A stretch of DNA of 64,000 nt from Flavobacterium tistrianum. Its GTDB lineage: Bacteria > Bacteroidota > Bacteroidia > Flavobacteriales > Flavobacteriaceae. The translations under genes were made by a program, and so were the position numbers. Within the stretch, counting starts at the first letter, position 1; each line of letters begins with the position of its first letter. Under the pieces are notes generated by a model. That model ran no database searches. It saw only the letters and a program-made list of their open reading frames with translations, and was not told the DNA's origin. Positions 8,096-16,238 of this stretch are shown here, piece by piece. The DNA is taken from contig NZ_QJRH01000070.1 in assembly GCF_003254545.1 (NCBI RefSeq), positions 1-64,000 of the forward strand. Reading direction: 5' to 3'.

Positions 8096-10072
8096 ATGAT
8101 ATCTAAAAAGATAAAGAAAGCGTTGGTCTTACTTTCTGTTTGTTTATTACAGATAGGAGTTAATGCTCAGGATAAAAAAGCTGAGAAAGCAAATGAAACC
8201 TATAATAAGTTTGCATTTATTGAAGCAGGTAAATTATATCAAAAACTTGTAGATAAAGGAAACTCTTCATTAGAGGTTTTAACCAAATTAGGGAATTGCT
8301 ACTATTTTAATGGCCAGTATCCTAAAGCTGCAGAAGCTTATGAGAATGTTTTCAACTCAGGTCAGTCTGTAGATCCAGAATTTTATTTCAGATACGCACA
8401 AGCTTTAAATAATGTTAGGAAATATGATGAAGCTAGTGCAGTTATCAAAAAATATTATATGGTAACAGGTAAGAAAGATTTAAGTGATAACTGGAAAGAA
8501 AAAAAGTTAATGGCTGATATTCAAAAACAGTCAGGACGCTATAACATCAGAGAAGCTAGCATAAATACTCCTGTTTCAGACTATGGAACTGCATTTTATG
8601 GCAAAGACAAAGTAATCTATGCTTCGGCTAAAGATACGGGAGTTTTTATTAAAAGAAAACACAGCTGGAATGAAAAATCATTCATGAAACTGTATGAAGC
8701 AAAAATTTCTACAGATGGAGATTTGCAAGATGCTGTATTGTTAAAAGGTGACGTGAATACAAAATACCATCAAAGTAGCGCTGCAATAACAAAAGATGGT
8801 AAGCACATGTACTTTACTAGAAACAATTTTAATAAAGGAAAACTAGGAGCAGATAAAAATGGTACTACTTACCTAAAAATCTACGTTGCTGAGAATGTAA
8901 AAGGGGAGTGGAAAAACATTAAAGAATTGCCTTATCCAATCAATAGTGATGGTTTTTCATCGGCACATCCAGCACTTAGTCCAGATGAAACACAATTGTT
9001 TTTTGCATCAGATCGTAACAATACTTTTGGAAACTCAGACTTATATGTTGTAAGTGTAAAAAATGGGGTTTTAGTTGGAAACGATGTTACAAAACTTGGA
9101 GACGAAATTAATACTCCAGGTCGAGAGACATATCCATATATGGATAGCAAAGGAGTTTTATACTTTGCCTCAGACGGTCATCCTGGACTTGGAGGATTAG
9201 ATGTATTTGCAGCAATTAAAGATAATGACGGAAAATACCATGTAGCAAATGTTGGTGATGATGTGAACACAGCATCCGACGATTTTGCATATACATTTGA
9301 CGCGGATACTAAAAAAGGATATTTCTCTTCTAATAAAAGTGATAATGATGATATCTATAGATTTATAGAAACAAGAGCAATAGCTTTCGATTTTGATACA
9401 AGAGCAATGATTTTCGGTACTATTACGGAAAATGGTAAACCAGTTCCAAATTTCAATATTCAATTGTTTAATCCAAATAATGAAAGTATAGGTACAACTG
9501 TAACAGATAACGAAGGAAAATATAAAATGTATTTAGATCCTTATCAAAATGATAAAGTTGTTTATAAAAAAACTTCTTATGCTGATAAAACAGTCAATGT
9601 AGATCCATTAAAGCCTTTGGAGAGAAAAGAAATTAGCTTTGAAATTACCAGAGAAATGGAAGTAGTTGTTGATGGTGAAAAAATAAAAATATTTGATGGC
9701 GACGACTTAGTAGGTAAATTGAAACTTAACCCAATTTATTTTGATTTAAACGGTTATAACATCAGACAATCCTCTAAAAAAGAATTAGATAAAGTAGTAG
9801 CTTTAATGAAAGATCGTCCTAATATTTCTGTAAAAGTAAATTCTTATACAGATAGTAGAGGTAGAGATGAATTTAATATGAAACTTTCAGAAAATAGAGC
9901 AAAAGCTACAGTTGATTATATTGTTAGTGCTGGTATTGCTCAAGAGAGAATAAGTGGTGAAGGATTTGGTGAAACGAAATTGTTAAACCACTGTTCTAAC
10001 GGCGTAAAATGCTCTGAAAAAGAACATGAGTTAAACAGACGATCTGAATTTATTATTAGTATCAAACAATAA
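8096..10072 (+). CDS. OmpA-family protein with TPR and PD40 propeller (PorE-like layout)
   Basis: After a signal peptide (ends GVNAQ) come TPR-like helices at about residues 28-130 (KLGNCYYFNGQYPKAAEAYE), then a WD40/PD40-type propeller region at about 170-440. A carboxypeptidase-regulatory-like beta-sandwich follows at about 440-525. The OmpA C-terminal peptidoglycan-binding domain occupies about 545-658, including NSYTDSRGRDEFNMKLSENR with the Asp and Arg that contact diaminopimelate. The layout matches the PorE-type proteins that link outer-membrane T9SS parts to the cell wall. It is the last gene of the operon, 21 bases after the PorP/SprF gene. It probably anchors the partner barrel to peptidoglycan (inference). 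Confidence 0.85.
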   Translation: MISKKIKKALVLLSVCLLQIGVNAQDKKAEKANETYNKFAFIEAGKLYQKLVDKGNSSLEVLTKLGNCYYFNGQYPKAAEAYENVFNSGQSVDPEFYFRYAQALNNVRKYDEASAVIKKYYMVTGKKDLSDNWKEKKLMADIQKQSGRYNIREASINTPVSDYGTAFYGKDKVIYASAKDTGVFIKRKHSWNEKSFMKLYEAKISTDGDLQDAVLLKGDVNTKYHQSSAAITKDGKHMYFTRNNFNKGKLGADKNGTTYLKIYVAENVKGEWKNIKELPYPINSDGFSSAHPALSPDETQLFFASDRNNTFGNSDLYVVSVKNGVLVGNDVTKLGDEINTPGRETYPYMDSKGVLYFASDGHPGLGGLDVFAAIKDNDGKYHVANVGDDVNTASDDFAYTFDADTKKGYFSSNKSDNDDIYRFIETRAIAFDFDTRAMIFGTITENGKPVPNFNIQLFNPNNESIGTTVTDNEGKYKMYLDPYQNDKVVYKKTSYADKTVNVDPLKPLERKEISFEITREMEVVVDGEKIKIFDGDDLVGKLKLNPIYFDLNGYNIRQSSKKELDKVVALMKDRPNISVKVNSYTDSRGRDEFNMKLSENRAKATVDYIVSAGIAQERISGEGFGETKLLNHCSNGVKCSEKEHELNRRSEFIISIKQ

Positions 10073-10091
10073 TATAAATTATAACAGAATT

Positions 10092-10122
10092 AGGGTATTC
10101 AAATTTTGAATACCCTTTTTTT
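10092..10122 (+). terminator. Rho-independent terminator of the CHU_C/PorP/OmpA operon
   Basis: A 10-bp perfect stem (GGGTATTCAA with TTGAATACCC) closes a 3-base loop and is followed by seven T. This closes the three-gene operon 19 bases after its last stop codon. Confidence 0.9.
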
Positions 10123-10176
10123 GATAAGAAAACTTAGCAATGAAATTATATATTTTCACGAATATCTAGTTATAAA

Positions 10177-11238
10177 TTATAATTCCTTTACAAATACTTT
10201 GGGAGATATACCAAAATGTTCTTTAAATTTTGCGGCGAAATAAGAATTATTTGTAAAATGTAATTGATCTGAAATCTGAGAAATAGATAACTGTTTTTTT
10301 TCAAGAAGTTCTTTTGCTGAAAGTAATTTATTTCCCATGAAGAACGCATTTGGTGTCATTCCTGTGATTTTATTAAATAAATTTTTAAATTTAGTTTCAG
10401 ACATATATGCCATATCTGCAAGTTGTTTAATGCTTGGAAAATGTTCCTGAACATTGCCGATTAAATATTTTTGCATTGCTATAATAGTAGATAAATCCTG
10501 TTGATTTACAGTTTGAATTATAATTCGTTTTGTTGAAATTTTTTTTAGATAGTTAGCAATTAACATATGAACTGTGCCAACCAAATTTAAATCGAATGCA
10601 GGATCTCCTACAGACTTCTTTTTTAATTCCTCAAGCAAATGAAAGCTGTCATTGCTCATTCTGTCTAATCGCACGATTGTATTCTTTTCGGGATCGATGA
10701 TTTGTTCAATGTTTGGGAATATAATATTGTTCTTTGTTGTAAAGTCTTTTATAATATCTTTTCTTATGAATATGCATAACGCAAAGGTTTTGGTTCCTGA
10801 TTTTATTTTATAATTTGATTCTAGTGAGCTATCTAATACAATTAAATTATATTGCCATCTTTCAATATTATAACTCAAACCATGTACAGAAAAACTTGCT
10901 TCCCCTTCGGTTAGACTATAATAAAAACCTACAAAATCATTTTTTAAATTCTCCTGGGTTATAAGCATGTCTTTTTTATATTCGACATCAATATAATAAG
11001 CCATAATTCCTTCTCCGCATTCAAGGATGTATTTTGTCCCTGTTTGGATGTCTTCGGGGACTATTATATAATTGCCATCTATTTTTCCTTCAAATTGTTT
11101 TGCATAAGGCTCGATCCAATTTAAATCTGAGCCATAAGAATATTCAATTATTTTCACAGGATTTGTTTTTGATTTGTATAAAGTTAATATTTTTTTTGTT
11201 AATTTATTGATTTCCAGTATTTGTTTCTGTGAGTACAA
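10177..11238 (-). CDS. AraC-family transcriptional regulator
   Basis: The last ~95 residues form an AraC/XylS DNA-binding domain: helix-turn-helix 1 in IKQLADMAYMSETKFKNLF and helix-turn-helix 2 in SISQISDQLHFTNNSYFAAKF, closing with GISPKVF. The N-terminal ~250 residues contain no domain I recognise and may sense a ligand. The start is a TTG at 11236-11238: a stop codon lies two codons upstream and the first internal Met is too far into the protein, so TTG is the only reasonable start. No Shine-Dalgarno is visible. The gene converges on the preceding operon, and no obvious target gene is adjacent. Confidence 0.8.
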   Translation of the reverse strand: MYSQKQILEINKLTKKILTLYKSKTNPVKIIEYSYGSDLNWIEPYAKQFEGKIDGNYIIVPEDIQTGTKYILECGEGIMAYYIDVEYKKDMLITQENLKNDFVGFYYSLTEGEASFSVHGLSYNIERWQYNLIVLDSSLESNYKIKSGTKTFALCIFIRKDIIKDFTTKNNIIFPNIEQIIDPEKNTIVRLDRMSNDSFHLLEELKKKSVGDPAFDLNLVGTVHMLIANYLKKISTKRIIIQTVNQQDLSTIIAMQKYLIGNVQEHFPSIKQLADMAYMSETKFKNLFNKITGMTPNAFFMGNKLLSAKELLEKKQLSISQISDQLHFTNNSYFAAKFKEHFGISPKVFVKEL

Positions 11239-11542
11239 CTGTTATTTTGGTGACTGAAGTATTAGTGTATTGCTGTTTACTGCAGTCGTGATTGTTCTAA
11301 GGAAAAAAAAACTAGAAGACTTTAACAAACTGGAATTCAAATTCGATAATTTGTGATCATCTCTCTGTATATTGGTGAATGCAGAATTAAAGTTTCAAAA
11401 ATAAGTTGTAAACCTCATTAACCTTTTTGTTTATTGGGATTGTTTCAGATTCTGTGGCACATTTTTTCCGACACATGAAAGTGCCACGATTTTGTCATAG
11501 AGATTGTGGACGATTTTAAAAAATATGAAAAGAAGAATGAAA
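11239..11542. other. Gap upstream of the AraC gene
   Basis: About 300 bases with no supported gene. It holds a 7-bp inverted repeat, GTGGCAC at 11453-11459 and GTGCCAC at 11485-11491, of unknown meaning. I see no TAnnTTTG element facing the AraC gene. Confidence 0.5.
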
Positions 11543-11577
11543 TAAAAAAAACCTGCGAATCTTACGATTGCAGGCTT
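11543..11577 (-). terminator. Terminator downstream of tRNA-Tyr
   Basis: Read on the minus strand, GCCTGCAATC pairs with GATTCGCAGG (one bulged base), followed by eight T. It lies about 70 bases past the 3' end of the tRNA. Confidence 0.75.
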
Positions 11578-11645
11578 TACCACGTTTTTTGCGGGTTTTT
11601 GAAAAGATTGAAAAACTTTCGTTTTAGCTTCTTTTACCCTTTTGG

Positions 11646-11726
11646 TGGGGAGAGCAGGATTCGAACCTGCGAAGTTCACACAGCAGATTTACAGTCTGCC
11701 CTCGTTGGCCGCTTGAGTATCTCCCC
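11646..11726 (-). tRNA. tRNA-Tyr (anticodon GUA)
   Basis: On the minus strand the acceptor arm starts GGGGAGA and ends TCTCCCC plus an A discriminator. The anticodon stem GCAGA/TCTGC encloses CTGTAAA, giving anticodon GTA. A long variable arm and the T-arm GCAGGTTCGAATCCTGC complete a class II tRNA, as expected for bacterial tRNA-Tyr. No CCA is encoded. A consensus promoter lies upstream and a terminator downstream, so this is a single-gene unit. Confidence 0.95.
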
Positions 11727-11764
11727 GATCTCAGCTTGTTGTGCTTTGTTGTTCTAAGCGGTGG

Positions 11765-11795
11765 CAAAGATAGGAAGTCTTTCTACATTTCCAAA
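11765..11795 (-). promoter_or_regulatory. Consensus Bacteroidetes promoter of tRNA-Tyr
   Basis: On the minus strand this reads TTTG, 19 bases, TATCTTTG, an exact match to the Bacteroidetes primary-sigma consensus TTTG-N19-TAnnTTTG. Transcription should start about 30 bases before the mature tRNA 5' end. Confidence 0.75.
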
Positions 11796-12089
11796 CAAAA
11801 AAATGACTTAATTTTAAGTTATTTTAAAGTTGTTTTTTAATTCGCTGGAATTGAATAAAATAAAATTGAATAAAAAATGTTTTTTTTTAAGTTGTTTCTT
11901 AAAGTAAGATTAGTACTATGTTTAATCTAAGGCTTATCTTTGAAGATAACCTTTCATAAACTTGTGAGTAATAGCTTTTGTTGATGTTTTTGAATAAATA
12001 TCGAAGAAAAAAAGAAGTTATGCCATAAGTTGGGTTTTCACTTCTTTTTGGTGAATTTCTATTTCTAAGTTTATGACATGCTTTAAAAC
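11796..12089. other. AT-rich gap
   Basis: About 290 bases upstream of the tRNA promoter. I see no gene, conserved motif or RNA in it. Confidence 0.5.
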
Positions 12090-12117
12090 AAAAAAATCTC
12101 CACTAGGGAGATTTTTT
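12090..12117 (-). terminator. Terminator of the thioredoxin-lipoprotein locus
   Basis: AAAAAATCTCC and GGAGATTTTTT form an 11-bp stem with a 5-base loop. On the minus strand it ends in a T run 20 bases beyond the stop codon. Confidence 0.8.
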
Positions 12118-12137
12118 GATTATTTAAAGATGGAGAT

Positions 12138-13304
12138 TTATTTTGCAAGCAATTCTTGGATTTTTGCTTTCAATTCATCACCTCTTAAATCTTGAGCTAC
12201 TACTTTTCCTGACGCATCTAGAATAAAAGTTGCTGGAATAGATTCAACATTGTATTGTTTAGCAATTGGGTCTTCCCAGAATTTTAAATTAGAAACCTGA
12301 GTCCAAGTTAAACCATCTTTTGCAATAGCTTCTTTCCATTTTGCAGCATCTTTATCAAGAGATACTCCAACAATATTTAAGCCTTTTGAATGAAACTCTT
12401 TGTATAGAGCCACTACGTGAGGATTTTCTTGTCGGCATGGTCCGCACCAAGAAGCCCAGAAATCTACGATGGTAACTTTACCTAAGCTTTCTTTAAGCGA
12501 AACTACTTTTCCTTCTGGATTTGGAGCTGAAAAATCTGCTCTTCATTTAGCGCTGCCTACCGCTGGAGCTGTTGCACCAACAGATGGCATTTTTGCTTGA
12601 CCAAATCTAGTTTTGATTTCTTTTCCAGGAGCAGTATTCTTTAAAGACTCATCTAAACTGTTGTAAAGACCTTCTAATTTTTTCATATCAGCTGTTGGAT
12701 CATTCAATAAACTTTGGATGATTAAAGCTGTAATGAAAGATTTTGGGTGACTTTCAGCATACGTTAAATATTTCTTTTTGCTGCTTTCTTGTACTTCTTT
12801 CTGGATTTCCATGTATTGTTTCATCAAGCCGTTGATAGTTGCTGTATCTTGTGCTTGTTGAGCTTGCTTCATTTTATCATTATTTTTTTTCTGGAAGTCA
12901 ATTAAACTTTTTTGAGTTTTGTTCAAATCTTCTATAAAAGTAAAATACTCGTCGTTGTTGTAAGTTCCAGAGATTTTAGATTTGTGGATACTATCTTTAT
13001 CAATAGCAACTTTAATTTCTCCAGTTTCTAGGATAAATGGAATAGGACCATTTGCACCTTGTAAAATCAATGTGTGGAATGCTGGTTCTGTAACTTTTCC
13101 TTTTATTTCAAATTTTCCGTTTTCAACTTTTACTGTATCAAGAGAAACTGGCATTCTTGTAGCAGGGTCTTGACCTTGTAAGATGATAGTTTTTCCATTT
13201 TCAATTCCTGTAGCAGTACCTGTAATAAGGTATTCTCCATCTTTAACTTTGCTGCAAGAAATGATAGCTGCAGAAGCTGTAAGTACAAAAAGTATTTTTT
13301 TCAT
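12138..13304 (-). pseudogene. DUF4369-thioredoxin (ResA/TlpA-like) lipoprotein gene interrupted by an in-frame TGA
   Basis: From the ATG at 13304 the frame encodes a lipoprotein signal (lipobox ending in Cys17), a DUF4369 beta domain (about residues 20-120) and a helical linker. It then meets TGA at 12543-12545, immediately after GATAPAVGSAK. With no frame change the sequence continues as RADFSAPNPEGKVVSLKE, then a thioredoxin domain with VDFWASWCGPCR and VESIPATFILD, ending at 12138. The full frame is 388 codons with one stop, a normal length for this family. Everything after the stop is intact, so the lesion is recent, a sequencing error, or read through. As written, the product is the 253-residue membrane-anchored half without the redox site. 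The C-terminal part has only a GTG start after the WCGPC motif. Confidence 0.85.
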
Positions 13305-13338
13305 TATAAAAAATTAATTAGTTAATTGATTTGTGTGA

Positions 13339-13346
13339 CAAAAGTA
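13339..13346 (-). promoter_or_regulatory. Candidate promoter (-7 element) of the thioredoxin-lipoprotein gene
   Basis: TACTTTTG on the minus strand fits TAnnTTTG and lies 34 bases before the ATG. The upstream TTG element is not clear. Confidence 0.45.
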
Positions 13347-13512
13347 TCTAAAATTATAAAACATACAGAATTTTGTAACCTAAAATTTTGTTATAGTTTT
13401 TTTAGGTCTAAAATGCATAAAATCAGTGTGTTTGTTGGCTTAATTTGATGAAAAACTCTTAACGTGGAACATATTTGAGAGATCTCTATTCAATTTTTTA
13501 AATTTTAGGCAT

Positions 13513-13544
13513 AAAAAAAGCACTCGTTTAATAGAGTGCTTTTT
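13513..13544 (-). terminator. Terminator of the J-domain/KTSC gene
   Basis: AAAAAGCACTC and GAGTGCTTTTT form an 11-bp stem with an 8-base loop; the minus-strand copy ends in T. It lies 24 bases after the stop codon. Confidence 0.8.
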
Positions 13545-13567
13545 AGTAAAATATAGTATTGTAAAAA

Positions 13568-14008
13568 CTATTCTTGATTTGTTTTCTTTCTCCAAGTAAA
13601 AGCATTTAAAATATGTCTTTTAGCAAATCTTGCAGGAGAATCAGCATTTACCATTTTTACGTAAGTTGCTTTAGGAACACTGATGTATTCGTAAACACTT
13701 CCGTTAGAAAAATCAATAATTAAACGGCCTTCAACAAATTTAAAATCTGTGATAGAGCAAGTAGAAATTGTTTCTGTGTACTCAGGTAAATTAAGTTTGA
13801 TAGTATCAGGGTGAATACTTACTAAAAAGTGGTAAGCTTCGATAATCGTTTTACTTTTTTCTTCTGCTTCTTTTAAACCAGCTTCATTTCCCACAAATTT
13901 ATCAGGATGAGATTCTTTCATCGCATTACGATAAATCGTTTTTAAATCTTTTAATTCTGCAGTTTTCTCTACGTTTAGTAACTTGCGGTATTCAACTATT
14001 TTTTTCAT
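13568..14008 (-). CDS. J-domain protein with C-terminal KTSC domain
   Basis: Residues 5-70 form a J domain with the HPD motif at 34-36 (KESHPDKF), the signature that stimulates DnaK-type chaperones. The C-terminal ~60 residues (FKFVEGRLIIDFSNGSVYEY to AFTWRK) match the short KTSC domain, found alone or attached to lysyl-tRNA synthetase and other proteins. There is no signal peptide or membrane segment, so it is cytoplasmic. At 146 aa it lacks the zinc and substrate-binding regions of true DnaJ. The KTSC part could select clients, which is speculation. Confidence 0.8.
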   Translation of the reverse strand: MKKIVEYRKLLNVEKTAELKDLKTIYRNAMKESHPDKFVGNEAGLKEAEEKSKTIIEAYHFLVSIHPDTIKLNLPEYTETISTCSITDFKFVEGRLIIDFSNGSVYEYISVPKATYVKMVNADSPARFAKRHILNAFTWRKKTNQE

Positions 14009-14078
14009 AAATAAAAGGTAACTACTTGTCTATTAGTTTGAAATCGTTTTGTTTTAGTTCAAATCGACAAATTTTTTG

Positions 14079-14086
14079 CAAAGGTA
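14079..14086 (-). promoter_or_regulatory. Candidate promoter (-7 element) of the J-domain/KTSC gene
   Basis: TACCTTTG on the minus strand matches TAnnTTTG, 70 bases before the ATG. No clear upstream TTG element is seen. Confidence 0.4.
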
Positions 14087-14159
14087 CACTTTTTTTTAAC
14101 TTTTCAGTTTTGATCGAAAAAATATTGAAAAAAGTTAACGGTAAGTTTATTTAACCTTA

Positions 14160-14350
14160 AAAAGCGCAGGGATTTTTTTAACCGCAAAGTGCGCAAAGAA
14201 TTACGCAAAGAACGCTAAGAATTTTTTTGAGATTCATTAAAATGAAAAGTTCGCAAAGCTATGTCTACACAGAGCTTTGCGAACTTAATTATTCTCAATT
14301 TATAACACTCAGAAAAAAATAAACTTAGCGTTCTTTGCGTTAAAAAAAAA
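14160..14350. repeat. GCAAAG-family interspersed inverted repeats
   Basis: The gap contains copies of GCAAAG (CGCAAAGTGCGCAAAG, TTACGCAAAGAACGCTAAG) and, on the other side, CTTAGCGTTCTTTGCG, forming a long imperfect inverted repeat. Nested in it is a perfect 14-bp inverted repeat, AAGTTCGCAAAGCT at 14247-14260 and its complement at 14273-14286. No gene is supported here. The same family recurs near 35.1 kb, 56.1 kb and 58.7 kb. Confidence 0.8.
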
Positions 14351-14395
14351 GCGTTCCAACAAAACATGAAACCTGAAACCTGAAACAAAAAAAGT

Positions 14396-14641
14396 TTATT
14401 CCGGCTTATGATTCGCTTTATCGAAGTTTCTAGATTTCTTAGGATATTGTTTGTAGCTCATGTCGCTTGGGTTTTCAATAATAGATTTTATGGTAATCCA
14501 ATCGCCCTCTTTAAATTTGGCTTGAACCATTTTATAGTCTAAAAGATATTCTCCGCAGAAATAATTATTATTTTCATCTTTTTCGATAATGCCAGTAAAA
14601 ACTCCTTTTTGAGGCATTTTTTGTTCTAAATCTTTAGACAT
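14396..14641 (-). CDS. Conserved small hypothetical protein (81 aa)
   Basis: The frame is open further upstream, but that extension overlaps the divergent gene, so the ATG at 14641 (MSKDLEQKMPQKGVFTGII) is preferred; a TAnnTTTG element lies 25 bases before it. The protein is hydrophilic and beta-rich (NNNYFCGEYLLDYKMVQAKF, GDWITIKSII) with a basic tail. I recognise no domain. It has no signal peptide and is probably cytoplasmic. Confidence 0.6.
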   Translation of the reverse strand: MSKDLEQKMPQKGVFTGIIEKDENNNYFCGEYLLDYKMVQAKFKEGDWITIKSIIENPSDMSYKQYPKKSRNFDKANHKPE

Positions 14642-14665
14642 GATTTTTTGTTTTGAATTAAAAAG

Positions 14666-14673
14666 CAAAGATA
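14666..14673 (-). promoter_or_regulatory. Candidate promoter (-7 element) of the 81-aa protein gene
   Basis: TATCTTTG on the minus strand matches TAnnTTTG. On the opposite strand TATATTTG at 14715-14722 matches too but lies only 4 bases before the divergent ATG, so a leaderless transcript would have to be assumed there. Confidence 0.4.
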
Positions 14674-14726
14674 AGCAATTTAGGTTTGTTTTAGGGAGTT
14701 CGCTGTAATCTGAGTATATTTGCAGC

Positions 14727-15269
14727 ATGCAGAAAAACTTTAAGCCACATCCTAATTCTTTTAAAAATACGTTTTGTGCCTTTAATGAAGTACTTCCAGA
14801 TGCCATTAAAGGTTTAAAAAAACAATTTGAAAGTAAAGCAGGAAGCACTTATTATTATACTGAAGAAGGAATGTATCGCGTTTCTAATCATTGGGGAAGA
14901 CTGGCCAATAGTAAATGGCGTTTAATTGCTCGTAATCCAGAAACCGAATCGAAAACAAAAATTGGTTTTGCAAAATGGACAGAATTTTACCCAGATAATG
15001 CAACTGATAAATTGTATTATATAGAAGCCGATTTCGAAAAAAATCTCGCCAATTATCAGCATAAAAATAATCCTCAGTATGATGGAAAAGCGATTTTAAG
15101 AACAAGTGCTGAAACTACAAAAAGATTAAAACAGATTAGAAACCTGCAACAGCTGACCAATTGGGCAAAGCATTTTGATTACGACGATATTGATGACCTG
15201 CGAAAACAAATTATCAACGAATTGATTTTTACGGAGAAAACATTAGAACAAATTAAAAGAGAAGTGTAA
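14727..15269 (+). CDS. Conserved hypothetical protein (180 aa)
   Basis: A soluble protein rich in Trp, Tyr and Lys, with a stretch TYYYTEEGMYRVSNHWGRLA and a second segment KIGFAKWTEFYP, then helices to the C-terminus. I recognise no named family, motif or active site, and no signal peptide. The stop codon overlaps the start of a small Lys-rich reading frame, suggesting translational coupling. Divergent from the 81-aa gene. Confidence 0.6.
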   Translation: MQKNFKPHPNSFKNTFCAFNEVLPDAIKGLKKQFESKAGSTYYYTEEGMYRVSNHWGRLANSKWRLIARNPETESKTKIGFAKWTEFYPDNATDKLYYIEADFEKNLANYQHKNNPQYDGKAILRTSAETTKRLKQIRNLQQLTNWAKHFDYDDIDDLRKQIINELIFTEKTLEQIKREV

Positions 15270-15418
15270 TGGGACGCAATAACGAAAAGAACATTAAAAA
15301 ACACAACGATAAATTGCATAAAGCCCAAGCAAAAGCAAAACAAGCCGAAATTGCCCGAAAAGAAAAATTAAAAGAAATCGTTAAGAAATACAACGAAAGT
15401 AAAAACGAAGACAATTAA
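15269..15418 (+). CDS. Small Lys-rich protein (49 aa), coupled to the upstream gene
   Basis: The ATG at 15269 shares one base with the TAA of the preceding gene (TAATG). The 49-residue product starts MGRNNEKNIKKHNDKLHKAQ, is strongly basic and predicted all-helical with no hydrophobic core. The overlap and codon use like the neighbours support a real gene. Function unknown; RNA binding or a structural tail are possible guesses. Confidence 0.5.
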   Translation: MGRNNEKNIKKHNDKLHKAQAKAKQAEIARKEKLKEIVKKYNESKNEDN

Positions 15419-15426
15419 AAGAAAAA

Positions 15427-15512
15427 TTTTGCCACAGATTAAAAGGATTTACACAGATTATATTTTTTTGAATTAAAAAAAATCATTTTAATCCTTGTAA
15501 TCTGTGGCAAAA
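15427..15512. repeat. CACAGATT-family inverted repeat
   Basis: TTTTGCCACAGATT at 15427-15440 pairs with AATCTGTGGCAAAA at 15499-15512, with inner copies AAAAGGATT / AATCCTT. Related copies lie at 31512-31570 and around 56120. It separates two small genes. Confidence 0.85.
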
Positions 15513-15528
15513 AATAAAACACAAACAA

Positions 15529-15762
15529 ATGAATTCAAAATTTGAAACACTAAAAGCAAACGTACAGGAAATCATTGATTTGATTGCCGCGAAAAACGAC
15601 AGAGAAGCAAATAACAAATTATTGGAAGTAAGCGAAACATTGGACGAAATGATTGATTTTGCGGAAGAAGATGAAGAAGTGAGAGAAATAACTCGTTATC
15701 AGGTTTTATTAAATCAGCTTCATGTAAAAATTAATGGAGAAGAACCAGTTGATGGAGAATAA
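15529..15762 (+). CDS. Small acidic hypothetical protein (77 aa)
   Basis: The protein is helical and strongly acidic (DEMIDFAEEDEEVREITRY). It has no signal peptide and I recognise no family. Its 3' end overlaps the start of the YchJ-like gene by about 11 bases, pointing to a joint transcript and possibly a joint task. Confidence 0.6.
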   Translation: MNSKFETLKANVQEIIDLIAAKNDREANNKLLEVSETLDEMIDFAEEDEEVREITRYQVLLNQLHVKINGEEPVDGE

Positions 15763-16132
15763 AAAATGTTTCTGCGACACAGGATTGCTTTTTGATGATT
15801 GCTGTGGATTATATTTGAATGGCAGTCAAAAAGCGCCTTCAGCATTAGCTTTAATGCGTTCCAGATATTCAGCTTATGCGACCCATAACGCTGATTATTT
15901 AATGGAAACCACTTATATCTCAGAAAGAAAATATTATTCGAAACCTGAAATTTTAAGATGGGCAGTTTCTAATAAATGGCAGAAATTGGAGATTTTGAGT
16001 TTTACAGAAAACACTGTAGAATTCAAAGCTTATTTTTTAGATTCAGATAATAAACCACAAGTGCATTATGAATTTTCTACTTTTAAATTCGAAAATGGCG
16101 CCTGGTATTATTTGGACGGAAAGTTTGAATAA
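15752..16132 (+). CDS. YchJ/UPF0225-like SEC-C motif protein
   Basis: The N-terminus carries CFCDTGLLFDDCC, a CxCx8CC metal-binding SEC-C motif. It is followed by the YchJ-family segment APSALALMRSRYSAYATHNADYLMETT and an NTF2-like tail (VHYEFSTFKFENGAWYYLDG). The length of about 126 aa is typical. The function of YchJ is not established; SEC-C motifs bind zinc. An ATG at 15734 in the same frame would add six residues; the one at 15752 places the Cys motif close to the N-terminus as in relatives. Confidence 0.8.
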   Translation: MENKKCFCDTGLLFDDCCGLYLNGSQKAPSALALMRSRYSAYATHNADYLMETTYISERKYYSKPEILRWAVSNKWQKLEILSFTENTVEFKAYFLDSDNKPQVHYEFSTFKFENGAWYYLDGKFE

Positions 16133-16238
16133 TTATTATATCTAACACTGTTAGTTGAGAATTTTGGTTAAATATTTTAACTAAAAATTAATAAACGATT
16201 CGTTTTTCATAATTCCAAAAAAATGTAATTTTAGATTT

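Noticed and set aside
11506..11757. Plus-strand frame of 83 codons
   Set aside because: It runs across the tRNA-Tyr gene and its terminator.
12543..12545. TGA as selenocysteine or pyrrolysine-like recoding
   Set aside because: The site is in a linker, not a redox position, no SECIS-like hairpin is visible, and Cys of WCGPC is present downstream.
14642..14848. N-terminal extension of the 81-aa protein
   Set aside because: It overlaps the divergent 180-aa gene and lies upstream of the candidate promoter.
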